From contig CP136066.1 of assembly GCA_032622095.1 (NCBI GenBank), positions 187,402,716-187,466,715 of the forward strand: 64,000 nucleotides of DNA. The letters run 5' to 3'. Both the position numbers and the translations under genes were made by a program. Below the pieces are notes generated by a model. It saw nothing but the letters and a program-made list of their open reading frames with translations. It did no database searches and had not been told where the DNA came from. This DNA comes from Siphonodentalium dalli. Its lineage: Eukaryota; Mollusca; Scaphopoda; Gadilida; Siphonodentaliidae. Positions 35,246-47,008 of this stretch are shown here, piece by piece (within the stretch, counting starts at the first letter, position 1; each line of letters starts with the position of its first letter).

Positions 35246-36691
35246 TCACCTTCGTGCTATGATTGGGGAGGGGGGGCACCGAAACCGATAGTGATACAAA
35301 TATGTTTAGCGCTAGTTTCCACCAAATTCATACGTACGGTACGTTCTTCACCAATGATACGATGAATCAAAGTAATTTGATCTCAGTCTTAAATAGATAG
35401 GATACGCCCATGTAAGAAGGGAAGGGACCATGCATGCCCATGTGTCAACATAACTACATTTATGGCATGTCCAGATAGGTCATCTAGTGCCTAATCAGCA
35501 TTTGCACATAAGTGCAAATATTTGCACTTAAGTGTAATTATTTGCACTTAAGTGCAAATGTTAAGTATGAACTAGTTAATTGTTTGTTAGATAAATATTG
35601 TGCAGTTAATTCTGACATGACTAACCATTTTCCCAAAAAAGTCCGCCCTATGAGCAACACCAGACCAGCTTGATCTCAAATGGGGGTGTTTTTATACAGT
35701 TTAATTGCACTCACTTATGATTAAGCATTATTGGGGTGAGGTAAATTTTTGTTCTGTGCATTACGTGTACGTCTGCTTTAAACTGCTTACCCCGGATTAT
35801 AGAAGAAAGTCGGGGTCCCAACCTCACTAAATGAATTAAGCCAATATAGCCAGCAAATTACCCATATATCACGTTTTGACATGACTCTTGTAAAATAAAA
35901 GTAGACATTTGTAAGACTTGCTACATCAGTCGTTTGGTGTTCTAAACTTGTTTAAATTGAATTAAATTAAATTAAATAATTTTTTTTTAAATCATCTAAA
36001 ATCTATAAATCACATGCATGTTCATTGAATTTCCTCATCGTGTGGTCATATGTTCTGTTTATGAGGTAATCTAACTACCATGCACATTGAGATATTCATT
36101 CTAAATAGAGAGGTTAAGGTAATAGCGTTAAATAGCTCTAGTTTTCACCAAATTCATACACGTTCTTCTCCAGTTATACGATGAAGCAAATCATGTGAGT
36201 TAAAGGCGCCACAAGACTGATGACACAACATGATCCACAGTAGCAAGCAGCTGCGAGCAAGCTACAGCTACATACATTACTTGGAGATCCCAAAAATGCA
36301 TGCAGCTCATATCTACCTACAACTACCAACTACTGTGGTATCACCCTCACTCACACCATCTCTGCCATACCACAGCACCAGGCGCCTTGGCAGATCACAC
36401 CCCCTCCACACGAGACAAATGCAATGTGTAGATCGGGGCCCGATCGGCCCAGGCATCCCACCACGGCACCGCAGAGCTGATGCGTTTTTTCTGATAATCT
36501 CTTATTTTCCATCTGTCGAAATATAATTAAAATAAACTTTAGATGAACCTAAATAGATCATTGATATATTAATTCATAATATGAAACATAGCAGGAACTT
36601 TAGTTATTATTATTATCATTGTCGCTATAGTCATTGATTTAAATAACTCACGATAACTATAATATATCGGCACAGAACGACAGGCCATTAA
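35246..36691. other. No gene seen; palindromic triplet at 35501-35558
   Basis: The only ordered structure is three 18-bp near-palindromes at a 20-bp spacing (35501, 35521, 35541), consensus TTTGCACTTAAGTGCAAA. The open frame at 36230-36526 lacks any recognisable domain. Confidence 0.45.
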
Positions 36692-37814
36692 GGGTGCATT
36701 TACACTGATATAGAACTGTATACAGATCTGTATGAAGTCACGTGTCGCGCATTACTGTGATCACAATATGATTACTAATAGTGAACGCGCGCTGATCAGT
36801 ACTCTGGTAATTGACAATTCATTACGAGTCGTGTCAATTTAGGCCAGACATAAAACTGGATCAACTATCAGCAGACAACAGCGATTTGGTATGTGCCGCA
36901 TGTATTTAAAGTGTATCCTTATACCGCTTGATAATGGTTCGAAGAAAGAATGAAAATCGCTTAGGAATACACAACAAACAACCGTGTGCACAAATAGAGA
37001 GGTTAGAGAGCACCCATATAGCTTTAGATGGCGATTCCACCAATATTTAGGATTTCAGTTGATCATCTCTATATCTATAGGTCTCCTGTTTGACACCATC
37101 TGGGCGGTGGACATTTTGGATCTGTATGGAGTGGCTATCCACCCTACAACACCCTTTATTTGAACACATGTAGTAACAATTCCAACTGATGACAATTCCA
37201 ATGGCAATGTTGACCAAATGTAGGACAATATTTTTTTCTTAAATTAACTAGCAGTTTTTGACTGGCCACGGGGAGGGACCAGGACACAATCTTTTCAAGT
37301 GTTGGAAATTTCCAACCTGACATCCGCCCCCATAAGGTTGGAAAACTTCCAGCTGATGGCCATTCCAGCCCAAAATTTTGATAGGAAATTATGCAAATAT
37401 TGGTCCGAAAACAATACCCCCCCCCCCAATATAATGTTTGAAAATCAAACTACAAGATCATTTTCAACCTATTCTTGGTTTGGAAATTACAACTAATGTT
37501 GTGTCAGGCATGAAATTTCCAACTGTTGAAAAATTTGACCAAAGTTGCCACGTCCCTGTCCGTGTTCAATATTCGAAATACACGGGTTGAAATGACAACG
37601 AACGCTAAAACACATTCGCCAAGCCCGAGTAACAATTAAACAAAATAGATTTGCCTGTCACAATGCTTCGGCGTTGACCGTGACGTATAGCGGACACGAT
37701 TTTTGCTCACACGAACTAATACCGTTTTCTTTCTGTGTGCATTTCTATATCAACCCGTTTACACTAGTCTGCGTGTAGATCTGTGTACAGTTATATAGCA
37801 ATGTAAATGCACCC
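36692..37814. mobile_element. PIF/Harbinger-type element (1.1 kb), TAA duplication
   Basis: The left end GGGTGCATTTACACTG and the following AACTGTA.ACAGATCT are matched inversely at the right end. TAA flanks both sides (36689-36691 and 37815-37817). A TIR starting GGG with a TAA/TTA duplication is typical of PIF/Harbinger. No transposase or Myb-like gene is visible, so it is non-autonomous. Confidence 0.75.
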
Positions 37815-38038
37815 TAAGATACCACTGCGCCCGTTTTCAATTCAGCTATTTTTAGCACGTTGTCAAATTAACTCAGGGAACACATAAGCGCACGTGCAAA
37901 TCTGTGATTTTCTTCTGGGAATGAATTGTGAATTTATCTGTTGTCTTCACGCATAATTCTTGGTCTGGCACTACTGGAAACGATGACATACTTTATTCTG
38001 TCATATATCATTTGAGTTGAGTACACTTCTATTATTTG

Positions 38039-39560
38039 CAAGGGGGGGATTTTTTTCGGGCACGTATGCTGGGTGGTCGATGGGAACAACAAACAATCTT
38101 TTCCGCAACTCCAATTTTTTTTCCTGCAAGTCTTTTTGACTGTTTTTGCAATGAGTTTGGCTTTAAACACCTCAGAATGTCAATATTAACATAAATGAAA
38201 AATTTCATGATGATCCAGGGGGGGGGGGGGGGTTGGGTGCTGGTTGTTATTGTTATTTTAACGGAATTCTGAGTTGGTAATTCGCGAAAACAATATATTT
38301 TATATTCTATAATTAAAATCATGGGTATATAATATACGATCTTGTTTATGTGTAGGAAGACTAATCTGGCCGTGTCAAATTGAGATATAGCGATGGAATA
38401 TCTCGCAGGACAACACATTTCGGGTTTTCGTGGGGTGTGTATCCGCTGGATGTCTTATAGTTGCAGTATGTAACCATTATGACCGCGTTAATTGCTTTCG
38501 ATGTCTAGGTATGGACAATGGCTGGGCCATGCACTCTTGGCGGGAACACAATACCTCCGATTTTTGATCCGCATTCAGAAGCTTTCTGCTGTGGTGAATG
38601 AGAAACCTGCAGTAATAAGCCGTTGTTTTTTGTAATAATTTGAAGGATTAGTTGTTTTAACAGGGGGGGGGGGGGGTGAAAAAAAATTTCCGGCACGTAT
38701 GCCGGGGTGGGTGGGTGGTCAAAGCCACCAACAATCAATTTTTTCCGCCACTATAAAAAATAAAATTCATGCTTGTTTTTTAGTGTTTTGGCAATGAGTT
38801 GGGCTTCAAAACCACTTTGAATGAGAGAAATAATGTAATTCTAACTGTAAACTGACTGCAGGCAGTTATCGTGTTGTATTTTGTTGCAAATTTTGAAATC
38901 CAAGATGGCCGCTGGCAGCCATGTTTTTTTGGCCGAATGACCTCAAAATGACTCATTCCTATTTACATGTCCATGTTAACATCCATGATAAATAGTATGC
39001 ACAGAAATTCATATACAGCTGTTTACAGTGAATTTCCCCCCGCAAATCTCTGTTTTAGTGTTAAAAGGGGGGGGTGGGTGTCAAAAAATGGTCGGAAAAA
39101 ACTGCCGAAAGCGGAAACAAATTTGGCGGTGGGGGTGGGTGGGTACAAAAAATGATCGAAAGGGAAAAAATGCCATACGTGCCTGAAATTTTCTTCCGAC
39201 CCCCCCCCCCTGGATGATCAGACAAATAGTATAGCCTGTAGCCCATGCTAATTGGAATAATGTGAAATCCAAGATGGTCGCTGGCAGCCATGTTTTTTTT
39301 ACCGAATGACCCCAAAATGACTCGTTCCTATTTACATGTCAATGTTAACATCCGTGACAAATAGTATGCACAGAAATTCATATACAGCTGTTTAGAGTGA
39401 ATCCCACCCCCACGCAAATCTGTTTTAGTGTTAAAAGGGTGGGTGTCCAAAAATGGTCGGAAAAAACTGCCGGAAATGGAAAAAATTGGGTCCCAACAAG
39501 GGTCGAAAGGAAAAAATCAGCATACGTGCCTGAAATTGTTTTCCGACCCCCCCCCCCCTG
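38039..39560. mobile_element. Outer hAT-like element with poly-G ends
   Basis: The left end is CAAGGGGGGG then TTTTCGGGCACGTATG. The right end is its inverse ending CCCCCTG. Flanking heptamers are TTATTTG (38032-38038) and TTATTTA (39561-39567). It was later split by an inner element (38216-39212) of the same type; the outer halves 38039-38215 and 39213-39560 join to give about 530 bp. Confidence 0.7.
38216..39212. mobile_element. Inner composite hAT-like element (997 bp)
   Basis: CAGGGG with a G15 run on the left and CCCCCTG on the right, flanked by GATGATC on both sides (38209-38215, 39213-39219). About 440 bp into it a second complete poly-G terminus occurs (~38661), flanked by GTTTTAA. 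The left 440 bp are not hAT sequence but part of repeat family X, also seen at 43195-43610, 45487-45725 and 47820-47935. The element thus seems to have moved with a piece of neighbouring DNA. Confidence 0.75.
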
Positions 39561-39567
39561 TTATTTA

Positions 39568-40239
39568 TAGTAAATTCTTGGATTTCACCTTGTCTGACTC
39601 AGTGACTGCGTGTCGTGACTAGCCGATTCATTACAATATCTCAGGAAATATGGTGTTTGAAATTAAAGTCTTATTAATATTTTCCCCTTTGCGGCATGGT
39701 ACCGAGAATATGAGGTTGTAATATATACATGGTGAGTATCATATATATTACAGTTCATTTCATGCATATTATTATTATTACTATTCATGTGAGTGGGGGT
39801 CAAGTGACCAAACCTGTATGGGGACTTCCATGCAAATCTCCACAGCAAAAGTTATATATGACGCAGTTGTCTGAGAAGTAAATCAGCAATATCTTTAAAC
39901 AGACGTTACATTTAACTGGCGGTTGGGCTTAAATATAAATTTGGGATTGGTTGGATGACTGCACTTCATATAATATCTCTATATAAGATCTGACAAATTG
40001 GCATTATCAACGACCATATAGCATAACTTAAATAAGTTGAAAAGTTTTCATGTTTTTTAACCGAATGTGCGTGAATAATAAGATAGTAATTAATTAAAAT
40101 AAAATAATACCGATTACAAGTGGATAAATCATTAATTTGGTTGTATTTACTAAAATTTATTTTATTTAGTTGATGTTTTTTTTTCAGTTAGTGACACATT
40201 GAGTAGCCACTGAGACCAATTCACAAGTTACAAATTTAC
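39568..40239. other. No gene seen
   Basis: AT-rich stretch without open frames of interest or recognisable repeats. Confidence 0.4.
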
Positions 40240-41115
40240 ATATTTTCGTGCGTGCCACCCGGCGGGCGTCCATAGATCAGGGACGCTGCCATATAGCCCC
40301 TTCAATATTTTCGAAAATTGGGCTGAAGTCATGCATGAGGGTGGGGGGGGGGGGGGGTCAAAATAGCACTTTTTGTTACTAAATCGGCTGCGTAGCCAGA
40401 ACCGTGGTGGCCACCCGGGAATTCTTGCAATTTCGTGCGATGCCACATGGTGGGCCCGGGTGTCCATAGAGCAGGGTTGCGGCAATATAGCCCCTTCCAA
40501 ATTATAAAAATTGGGCTGAAGTCGTGCATAGGGGTCAAAATAGTACTTTTTCGAGAACGGTAAGGATTTCGGACGATTTGACGGCATGGGTGCATGGGTG
40601 GCCCGCCCCAAATACCCCACAGAAACACCCGACCCGGAGGATGAAAATGGGGTATGGAACATTTTAGATAATGGTAAGGATTCGGCCGATTTGGCGGCAT
40701 GGGTCGGTGGCCCACTCCAAATATCCCCTAGAGACACGCCGACCCCCCCCCCCCACTCATCACCCCGGGGGGTAGTTCGGTGCCACCGAGGAGTGAAAAT
40801 GTGGTTTTGACCATTTTCGAGAACGGTAAGAATTTCGGCCGATTTGATGCGGTATGGGTGGGTGGCCCGCCCAAATATCCCCTAGAAACACACCGATACC
40901 CCCACCCATTACCCGGGGGAGGGGGTACCACACCGAGGAGGGTGAACATGGGATATGGACCATTTTCGAGAACGGTAAAGAATTAGGCCGATTTGACGGT
41001 ATTGGCGGGTGGCCCGCCGCAGATACCCCTAGAAACGCACAGACCCCCACCACCACCCCGGGTGGGTGGTAGCACCCCGAGGGAGTGAAAATGTGATTTT
41101 CGAGAACGGTAATAA
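40240..41115. repeat. G/C-skewed degenerate tandem repeat
   Basis: Four to five units of roughly 115-175 bp share TTTTCGAGAACGGTAAG, ATTTCGGCCGATTTGA, a GGTGGCCCGCC box and a CCCCTAGAAACAC box, plus runs of C or G. Open frames occur on both strands in every frame because stops are rare. None is supported as a gene. The region has high G-quadruplex potential. Confidence 0.75.
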
Positions 41116-42600
41116 TTCCCGGTTCCTAAATATCTATACTAGGTATATATTCTAAAAATCATTCCTGGACCATCACACAGCCGGCAATAAATTGATTTCC
41201 GATGTAACAGTTCCTATATAGACAGTGTTGTTAGTAATAATGTTACCCGAGTCAGACCAGGTAAATAATATACCACCACCCCTTGGCCTTGATCATGCAT
41301 ATCCTAGTATGCTTGGAGTCAGGTCTGTCCTGGTTACACGCTGTCATTACAATAGCAATATAAGGGGAGTCACTCTAATCAATTGTTTTGGCAGAATTCG
41401 AAGATCGAGTGCACCCTTATACCATTGAGTTTGAGCGCAGGAGCTTGGAATAGGTCCCGGGTGGTGGTTCTGCCAATAAAAGAGGGGTTTTGACCAAATT
41501 CCAAGCTCCTGTGGTTTGAGAACCGCGCAAATTAAGAAACAAAACACTTAGTAAACACAATAAACGAAACTGAGTGTACATATAGCCTATATGTTGTCAA
41601 ATAACAATTAAATCAAATCGTGAATTAAATTTACTTCATTCATGCATGCAGTTATAGCGTATATTAAGATGCCAATTCGGGTTCGTAACCATTTTCAATG
41701 ATCCCGAAAACAAGCCACGTGGCAAAAGGGACGCAATTGTATGGAGTTTGACTGTCAATCAAGATTTGCAGGAACAAAGAAGGGGACTATCGTTTTAAAC
41801 CAGATGAATTGCACTTAAGTGCAAATGATTTGCACTTAAGTACAATGATTTGCACTTAAGTCTAAATAAATCAAAAATGTGAAAACGGCTTGCCATAAGC
41901 ACGCGTGTAATATGTAAATTATATGTACATATGTTAATTAATTTGTCTAAATGTCATTACTTGATTTAGTAGACAATAAACTTGATTGATTGATTGAGCA
42001 GAAAAGTTCAAAGGGTGCAATCGACTTTTTCTCCCGGCATAATGGTCTACTGTTATTTCAATGGAAGAATTGATTAAATCATCTCGAATATTCTCGAGCA
42101 AATGCTTTCATTTACAAAATATTCACAAAAACTTCGCGGACTTTAATCGTTAAGCTTTTCTCTAGCTAACTACCCCTTTAAAATTTGGTGTACTATAATA
42201 CCTGTAACGAATACTGAGTAATAATTTAGCGCCTTTGAACATATCCAATAAAGCACATGCTAATTACCGCTAGATATATAGAGAAAGCAGGACTTTTCTA
42301 GAATTTGAAATCAATTAGCAGAGCGTAATTTCCTTACTTCGTTTATTAGGCTTAGTTTCCGATTATCACTTTTGTTCCCAACTTCTGTTTCCGCTGATGC
42401 ATACTTTCTGTCGTGGCTTTCGTGTGAATATAGCATATAACTTCCTGAGGAAAATCGGAGTAAATATTGACTTATCACTTTCCGTCACGAGTGTAGCATC
42501 CGTTTTATGCAATTTATGTGCAGTGTGTCATGCGAAATGTAAATAAAAAAGATAAGACAATAAAACCATAATCAGAAGTGGTAACGACCTTAAGATCATA
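41116..42600. other. No gene; palindromic triplet and a LINE/SINE-like 3' tail
   Basis: A ~85-bp fold-back (AGGAGCTTGGAAT...ATTCCAAGCTCCT, 41431-41515) is present. At 41809-41866 three TTTGCACTTAAGTGCAAA-like palindromes are spaced 20 bp apart. At ~41970-41998 AATAAACTTGATTGATTGATTGA resembles the tail of an invertebrate LINE or SINE. Confidence 0.5.
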
Positions 42601-42609
42601 TTATTAGCC

Positions 42610-43835
42610 ATAAATATAAATTATAATATAAAATATATTGGTTACATGAATGCACCGCCTCAGAATTCCGTTAAAACCAGGGGGGGGGGGGGGGGGGGGG
42701 GGGGGGGTCGGAAGAAAATTTCAGGCACGTATGGCATTTTTTCCCTTTCGATCATTTTTTGTACCCACCCACCCCCACCGCCAAATTTTTTTCCGCTTTC
42801 GGCAGTTTTTTCCGACCATTTTTTGACACCCACCCCCCCTTTTAACACTAAAACAGAGATTTGCGGGGGGAAATTCACTGTAAACAGCTGTATATGAATT
42901 TCTGTGCATACTATTTATCATGGATGTTAACATGGACATGTAAATAGGAATGAGTCATTTTGAGGTCATTCGGCCAAGAAAACATGGCTGCCAGCGGCCA
43001 TCTTGGATTTCAATATTTGCAACAAAATACAACACGATAACTGCCTGCAGTCAGTTTACAGTTAGAATTACATTATTTCTCTCATTCAAAGTGGTTTCCC
43101 AACTCATTGCCAAAACACTAAAAAACAAGCATGAATTTTTTTTTTTAGTGGCGGAAAAAATTGATTGTTGGTGGCTTTGACCACCCACCCACCCCACTAA
43201 TCCTTCAAATTATTACAAAAAACAACGGCTTATTACTGCAGGTTTCTCATTCACCACAGCAGAAAGCTTCTGAATGCGGATCAAAAATCGGAGGTATTGT
43301 GTTCCCGCCAAGAGTGCATGGCCCAGCCATTGTCCATACCTAGACATCGAAAACAATTAACGCGGTCATAATGGTTACATACTGCAACTATAAGACATCC
43401 AGCGGATACACACCCCACGAAAACCCGAAATGTGTTGTCCTGCGAGATATTCCATCGCTATATCTCAATTTGACACGGCCAGATTAGTCTTCCTACACAT
43501 AAACAAGATCGTATATTATATACCCATGATTTTAATTATAGAATATAAAATATATTGGTTTCGCGAATGACCAACTCAGAATTCCGTTAAAATAACAATA
43601 ACAACCAGCACCCAATTAACGAACCGGCGGCCGACTCGGCCGTCTCCGACCACAACCATCAGTGGGCTGCAGAACGAAAAATATCTATAAAAGTTGAAAT
43701 ATAAGACTTACAAATTATCTTTTAAAAATCAACATTATTGACATAATAATGTAAAGGACAATAAACGAAATTGAAATTCCCAACTACACCTTTTACCGGA
43801 CTCGGCCTCCTGGTCGCGCAGTTCGACTTTTAATT
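42610..43835. repeat. Inverted partner of the 38.2-39.2 kb block (family X plus hAT)
   Basis: From 42678 (CAGGGG with a very long G run, flanked by GTTAAAAC) to ~43180 the sequence is the reverse complement of 38690-39212. From 43195 to 43610 it is the reverse complement of 38222-38645. The hAT right terminus present in the partner is missing here at ~43195. Family X continues to ~43835 and its last ~350 bp reappear inverted at 47575-47935. Confidence 0.82.
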
Positions 43836-45160
43836 AAACTGGAAAAACCAATTTTTTATTTATAAAACCCCCATCGGACCACATCTTTATAATGTTTGCC
43901 GAACAGTGTACACGCGGGCGTGCTAATAAGATACATACGTTTTAATGGTCTTTAATATGGAGATGCACGTTTTGCATAAATACAGCCAAATATGGTAAGA
44001 TATGTTCATAAAAGAATTTCTCTGGATCTATCTGGCGAAAAATCTTGAATTTCACATATCATCATCTTCACTGTTTGCAGAATCTGAGCAATGATTAAGA
44101 GGTGACAAGAACAATGGGTTTTAATACATTTGAGAGGTTGAAAATATTATTTTCTTTGTTGTCCCTTTCGGTACCAATAACTGTTAGAATGATTTATAAT
44201 TTCACACAACTCTCCAATCACCAAACAGCTTATTGTCTTGGCTCCATGAGAGGAGGCTTCATTTGTATCATTATGTGGAGTTAGATTTTTAATTGCATAA
44301 TATAGTGTCATACCCCATATATAAAATGAAGAATAAAGCAAGCACAAATATTCCAGCCCAACGAAGACAAATGTTGATATGTAGTGCGGTCCACTCAAGC
44401 AGTGCACAATCAACTGGAAATTGGGCCAGTGTTAAGAGATATGGTGATCAGCTTTAACTTGGTTATGAAGCCATGACCCAGAACTCATCTCAGCCCAATT
44501 TTTCATTGAACAACAAGAATGACATGAACATTCTCATATACATAAAATTATGTGTGGGTAGTTGTCTTTCTAAGTAAAAATAATCATAAAATTTCATGAA
44601 TCAAGAAAAATTACGTCTCCTCTCATGATCTTCAGATATAATATCATGGATATATTAACTGCACTTTTGAAACAAATTTAATTTACAGACGTTTTTGGTA
44701 CCTGAAACCGGTGAAATTTGAAATATTTTCCATGCCATAAAAGTGAAGTAAATGAGTTTATAATAACGGATTGTTTTATTGTTCTTAAATATTTCATAAA
44801 TAAATTCCTGACAGATTTTGAGAAAATCCATTTAGAAATACCAGGAAATTTTAGCCAAACGTGCATCTGACCCTTAAAGCACACATTGGTGTGTGACAAC
44901 CTACACACCCCATGTACGTGGTATCGACAAACCCGAGGATATCACCAAACCAGACCATGCGGTTTTGATAAATGAACATATTTTCCCTCAGATGAAGCGA
45001 TATATCTCGGGTATACCTAAAACGTTGAATCAGCAGGTTATCACCTAAAATGCTGATCAGCAGATTTCCCGATTTCAGTTTATCTCAAATATAACGACGA
45101 TGGCCGGTTGTAGGTTGTGTAAATGACACGTAATGTAAGTGTTATATGCCAATACAGGAA
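43836..45160. other. No gene seen
   Basis: AT-rich DNA without recognised coding regions. Open frames at 44102-44284 and 44147-44413 overlap on opposite strands and show no domain. Confidence 0.4.
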
Positions 45161-45169
45161 GGGGACACA

Positions 45170-45490
45170 TTTTGACCGCCCCATGCCCGTTTAGCAGTTC
45201 AAAATCCCGTTCAGCAGTACGGCGGCTGCAGTTCAGCAGATTATCACGAACACACTTTAATTCAATTGTAACGAATTTAGCAGAGTTTAGGTTGCGCAAA
45301 TGATTTGTTATCAATGGGACATAACCATATACAGGGAGGGGAAAACCATTTCACCGACCTCCACCCCAGTTCAGCAGTTCAAAATCTCGTTCAGCAGTTA
45401 ATATCGAGCTGTTCAGCAGATTCCAACGCAGTTTAACCGATTTTTAACGAGGATGGTCGGGTATATGTTGTGCAAATGACTTTTTATCGA
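45170..45490. repeat. Two monomers of the ~170-bp satellite
   Basis: GTTCAGCAG boxes and ACGAGGATGGTCGGGTATAT match the satellite at 19739-21420. The monomers lie 182 bp apart. The second preserves the uninterrupted target sequence of the 7.85-kb element. Confidence 0.8.
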
Positions 45491-45725
45491 CGGATAAAAA
45501 ATCGGAGGCATTGTGTTCCCGCCAAGAGTGCATGGCCCAGCCATTGTTCATACCTAAACATCGAGAGCAATTAACGCGGTCACAATAGTTACATCACAAT
45601 AGTTACATACTGCAACTATAAGACATCCAACGGATACAAACCCCACGAAAACCCGAAATGTGTTGTCATGCGAGATATCCCATCGCTATAGCTCAATTGA
45701 CACGGCCAGATTAGCCTTCCTACAA
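45487..45725. repeat. Family X fragment
   Basis: Direct copy of 43275-43500, sharing AATCGGAGG.ATTGTGTTCC and ACATCCA.CGGATACA with few changes. It abuts the satellite on the left and a LINE tail on the right. Confidence 0.8.
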
Positions 45726-45739
45726 TATCCTAAAACAAT

Positions 45740-46410
45740 AAAGCTTCTCAAATCATCGGCATAGTCAACAGAACTTTCACGAACTTGGACATCGTCATGA
45801 CATGGTCAGACCTATCATCGAATACTGTAACTCTGCATGAAGCCCACATCACAAATATCAAAGCATTGTGTTAGAGAAATACAAAGAAAAGCAACGAAAC
45901 TAGAAGTTCGTCAAATAAAAACTCTATGCTACCGAGACCGAATGATAAGACTCAATCTGATGTTTTTAAAATATGTAATATCTAGAGGAGATCTAATCGA
46001 GGTATATAAACTGTTGAATGGCCATTACAATATCAATGCCTGTGACCTATTCGAAAGACATTCATCAGGAAAAACAAGAGGACATAATAAAAAGCTACAG
46101 ATGCCCATTTTATTTTTATTATTTCTTCACGCAGAGGGTGGTAAATAGCTGGAACTCTCTGCCAGACTTCGCTGTTGAGGCTCCAACACTCGATCAATTC
46201 AAAATATACATAGACTCATTCTTCTATTATATAAAATACGAGTTCGACGACAAGTAATATGTTAAAGTGAATCACAAGTAAATATCGAATGACGATACAT
46301 ATATTTGTAAACAAGCATTGCAAATAATGTTATTGGGACGAAAAGTCACAAGACTTGTTCCGTATTATGATGATGGTGATGATGATGATGATGATGATGA
46401 TATGATTGAT
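45740..46410 (+). pseudogene. 5'-truncated LINE tail with (GAT)n end
   Basis: Frames at 45837-46148 and 46018-46257 together read REIQRKATKLEVRQ, IRLNLMFLKYVISRGDLIEVYK and LLNGHYNI, then RVVNSWNSLPDF and VEAPTLDQFKIYID. This is the standard C-terminus of CR1/RTE-like LINE ORF2 ('RRGDLIEVYKILNG', 'NLWNSLP--VV-A-SL--FK'). Upstream, in a third register, VRPIIEYCNSA is readable at ~45806-45838. At least two frameshifts are present. The copy ends in a GATGAT microsatellite at ~46368-46402, as LINEs of this type do. It is inactive. Confidence 0.8.
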
Positions 46411-47005
46411 AGAAAAAAACACTATTATGATGATCGTGTCGTTATTTGTTTAAAATACGTCAATTGACATATATACGCACCCGTTCCCTCATTAAAATCA
46501 ATATATTTCGACCATTTTAGGGGACCTCCGCGAATACGCGGATCTCCACCATCTAGAATCTCGAGGACAGTATACACCCGTGGGCGTTAATAATTAGGCG
46601 CACCCATCGTACATTTGTAGAGATACTGTTATCTAAATTCAGTGAATTCAATGTCATTCTATTGTGTCTTTCATTGCACCCGGATCATTTATCACGATAT
46701 GCGTGGATTAAGGAACATGATAATTGGCTTGTAACATCACTTAGAGCACAATCCCATTGTTGCAATCGTTCCCTGATTTTTGGTAAAGCACACCAATTCC
46801 CAAGGCTGGCGAAGGAATAGTTCAGTGATTATCACATTGTTTGGCACACACAACTCATAACAGACAAATCGCACCGGCGCTTCAAAGTGGGACCAGTCCG
46901 TGTTGTTTCGGACATATCTATTCACATTCAACGGCGATTAGTTCATGTTAATCACGTTGTTTTGCGTGGCTAACCGGCTATTGTGTCAAATCGCGGCCAG
47001 CGCAC
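46411..47005. other. Left part of the ISL2EU-like element, no gene resolved
   Basis: The region upstream of the transposase should contain the element's left end. I could not identify a matching right TIR. A 64-codon minus frame (46737-46931) has no recognisable domain. Confidence 0.35.
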
Positions 47006-47008
47006 GAA

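Noticed and set aside
40228-40737. 169-codon minus-strand frame
   Set aside because: Lies in a tandem repeat that is open on both strands.
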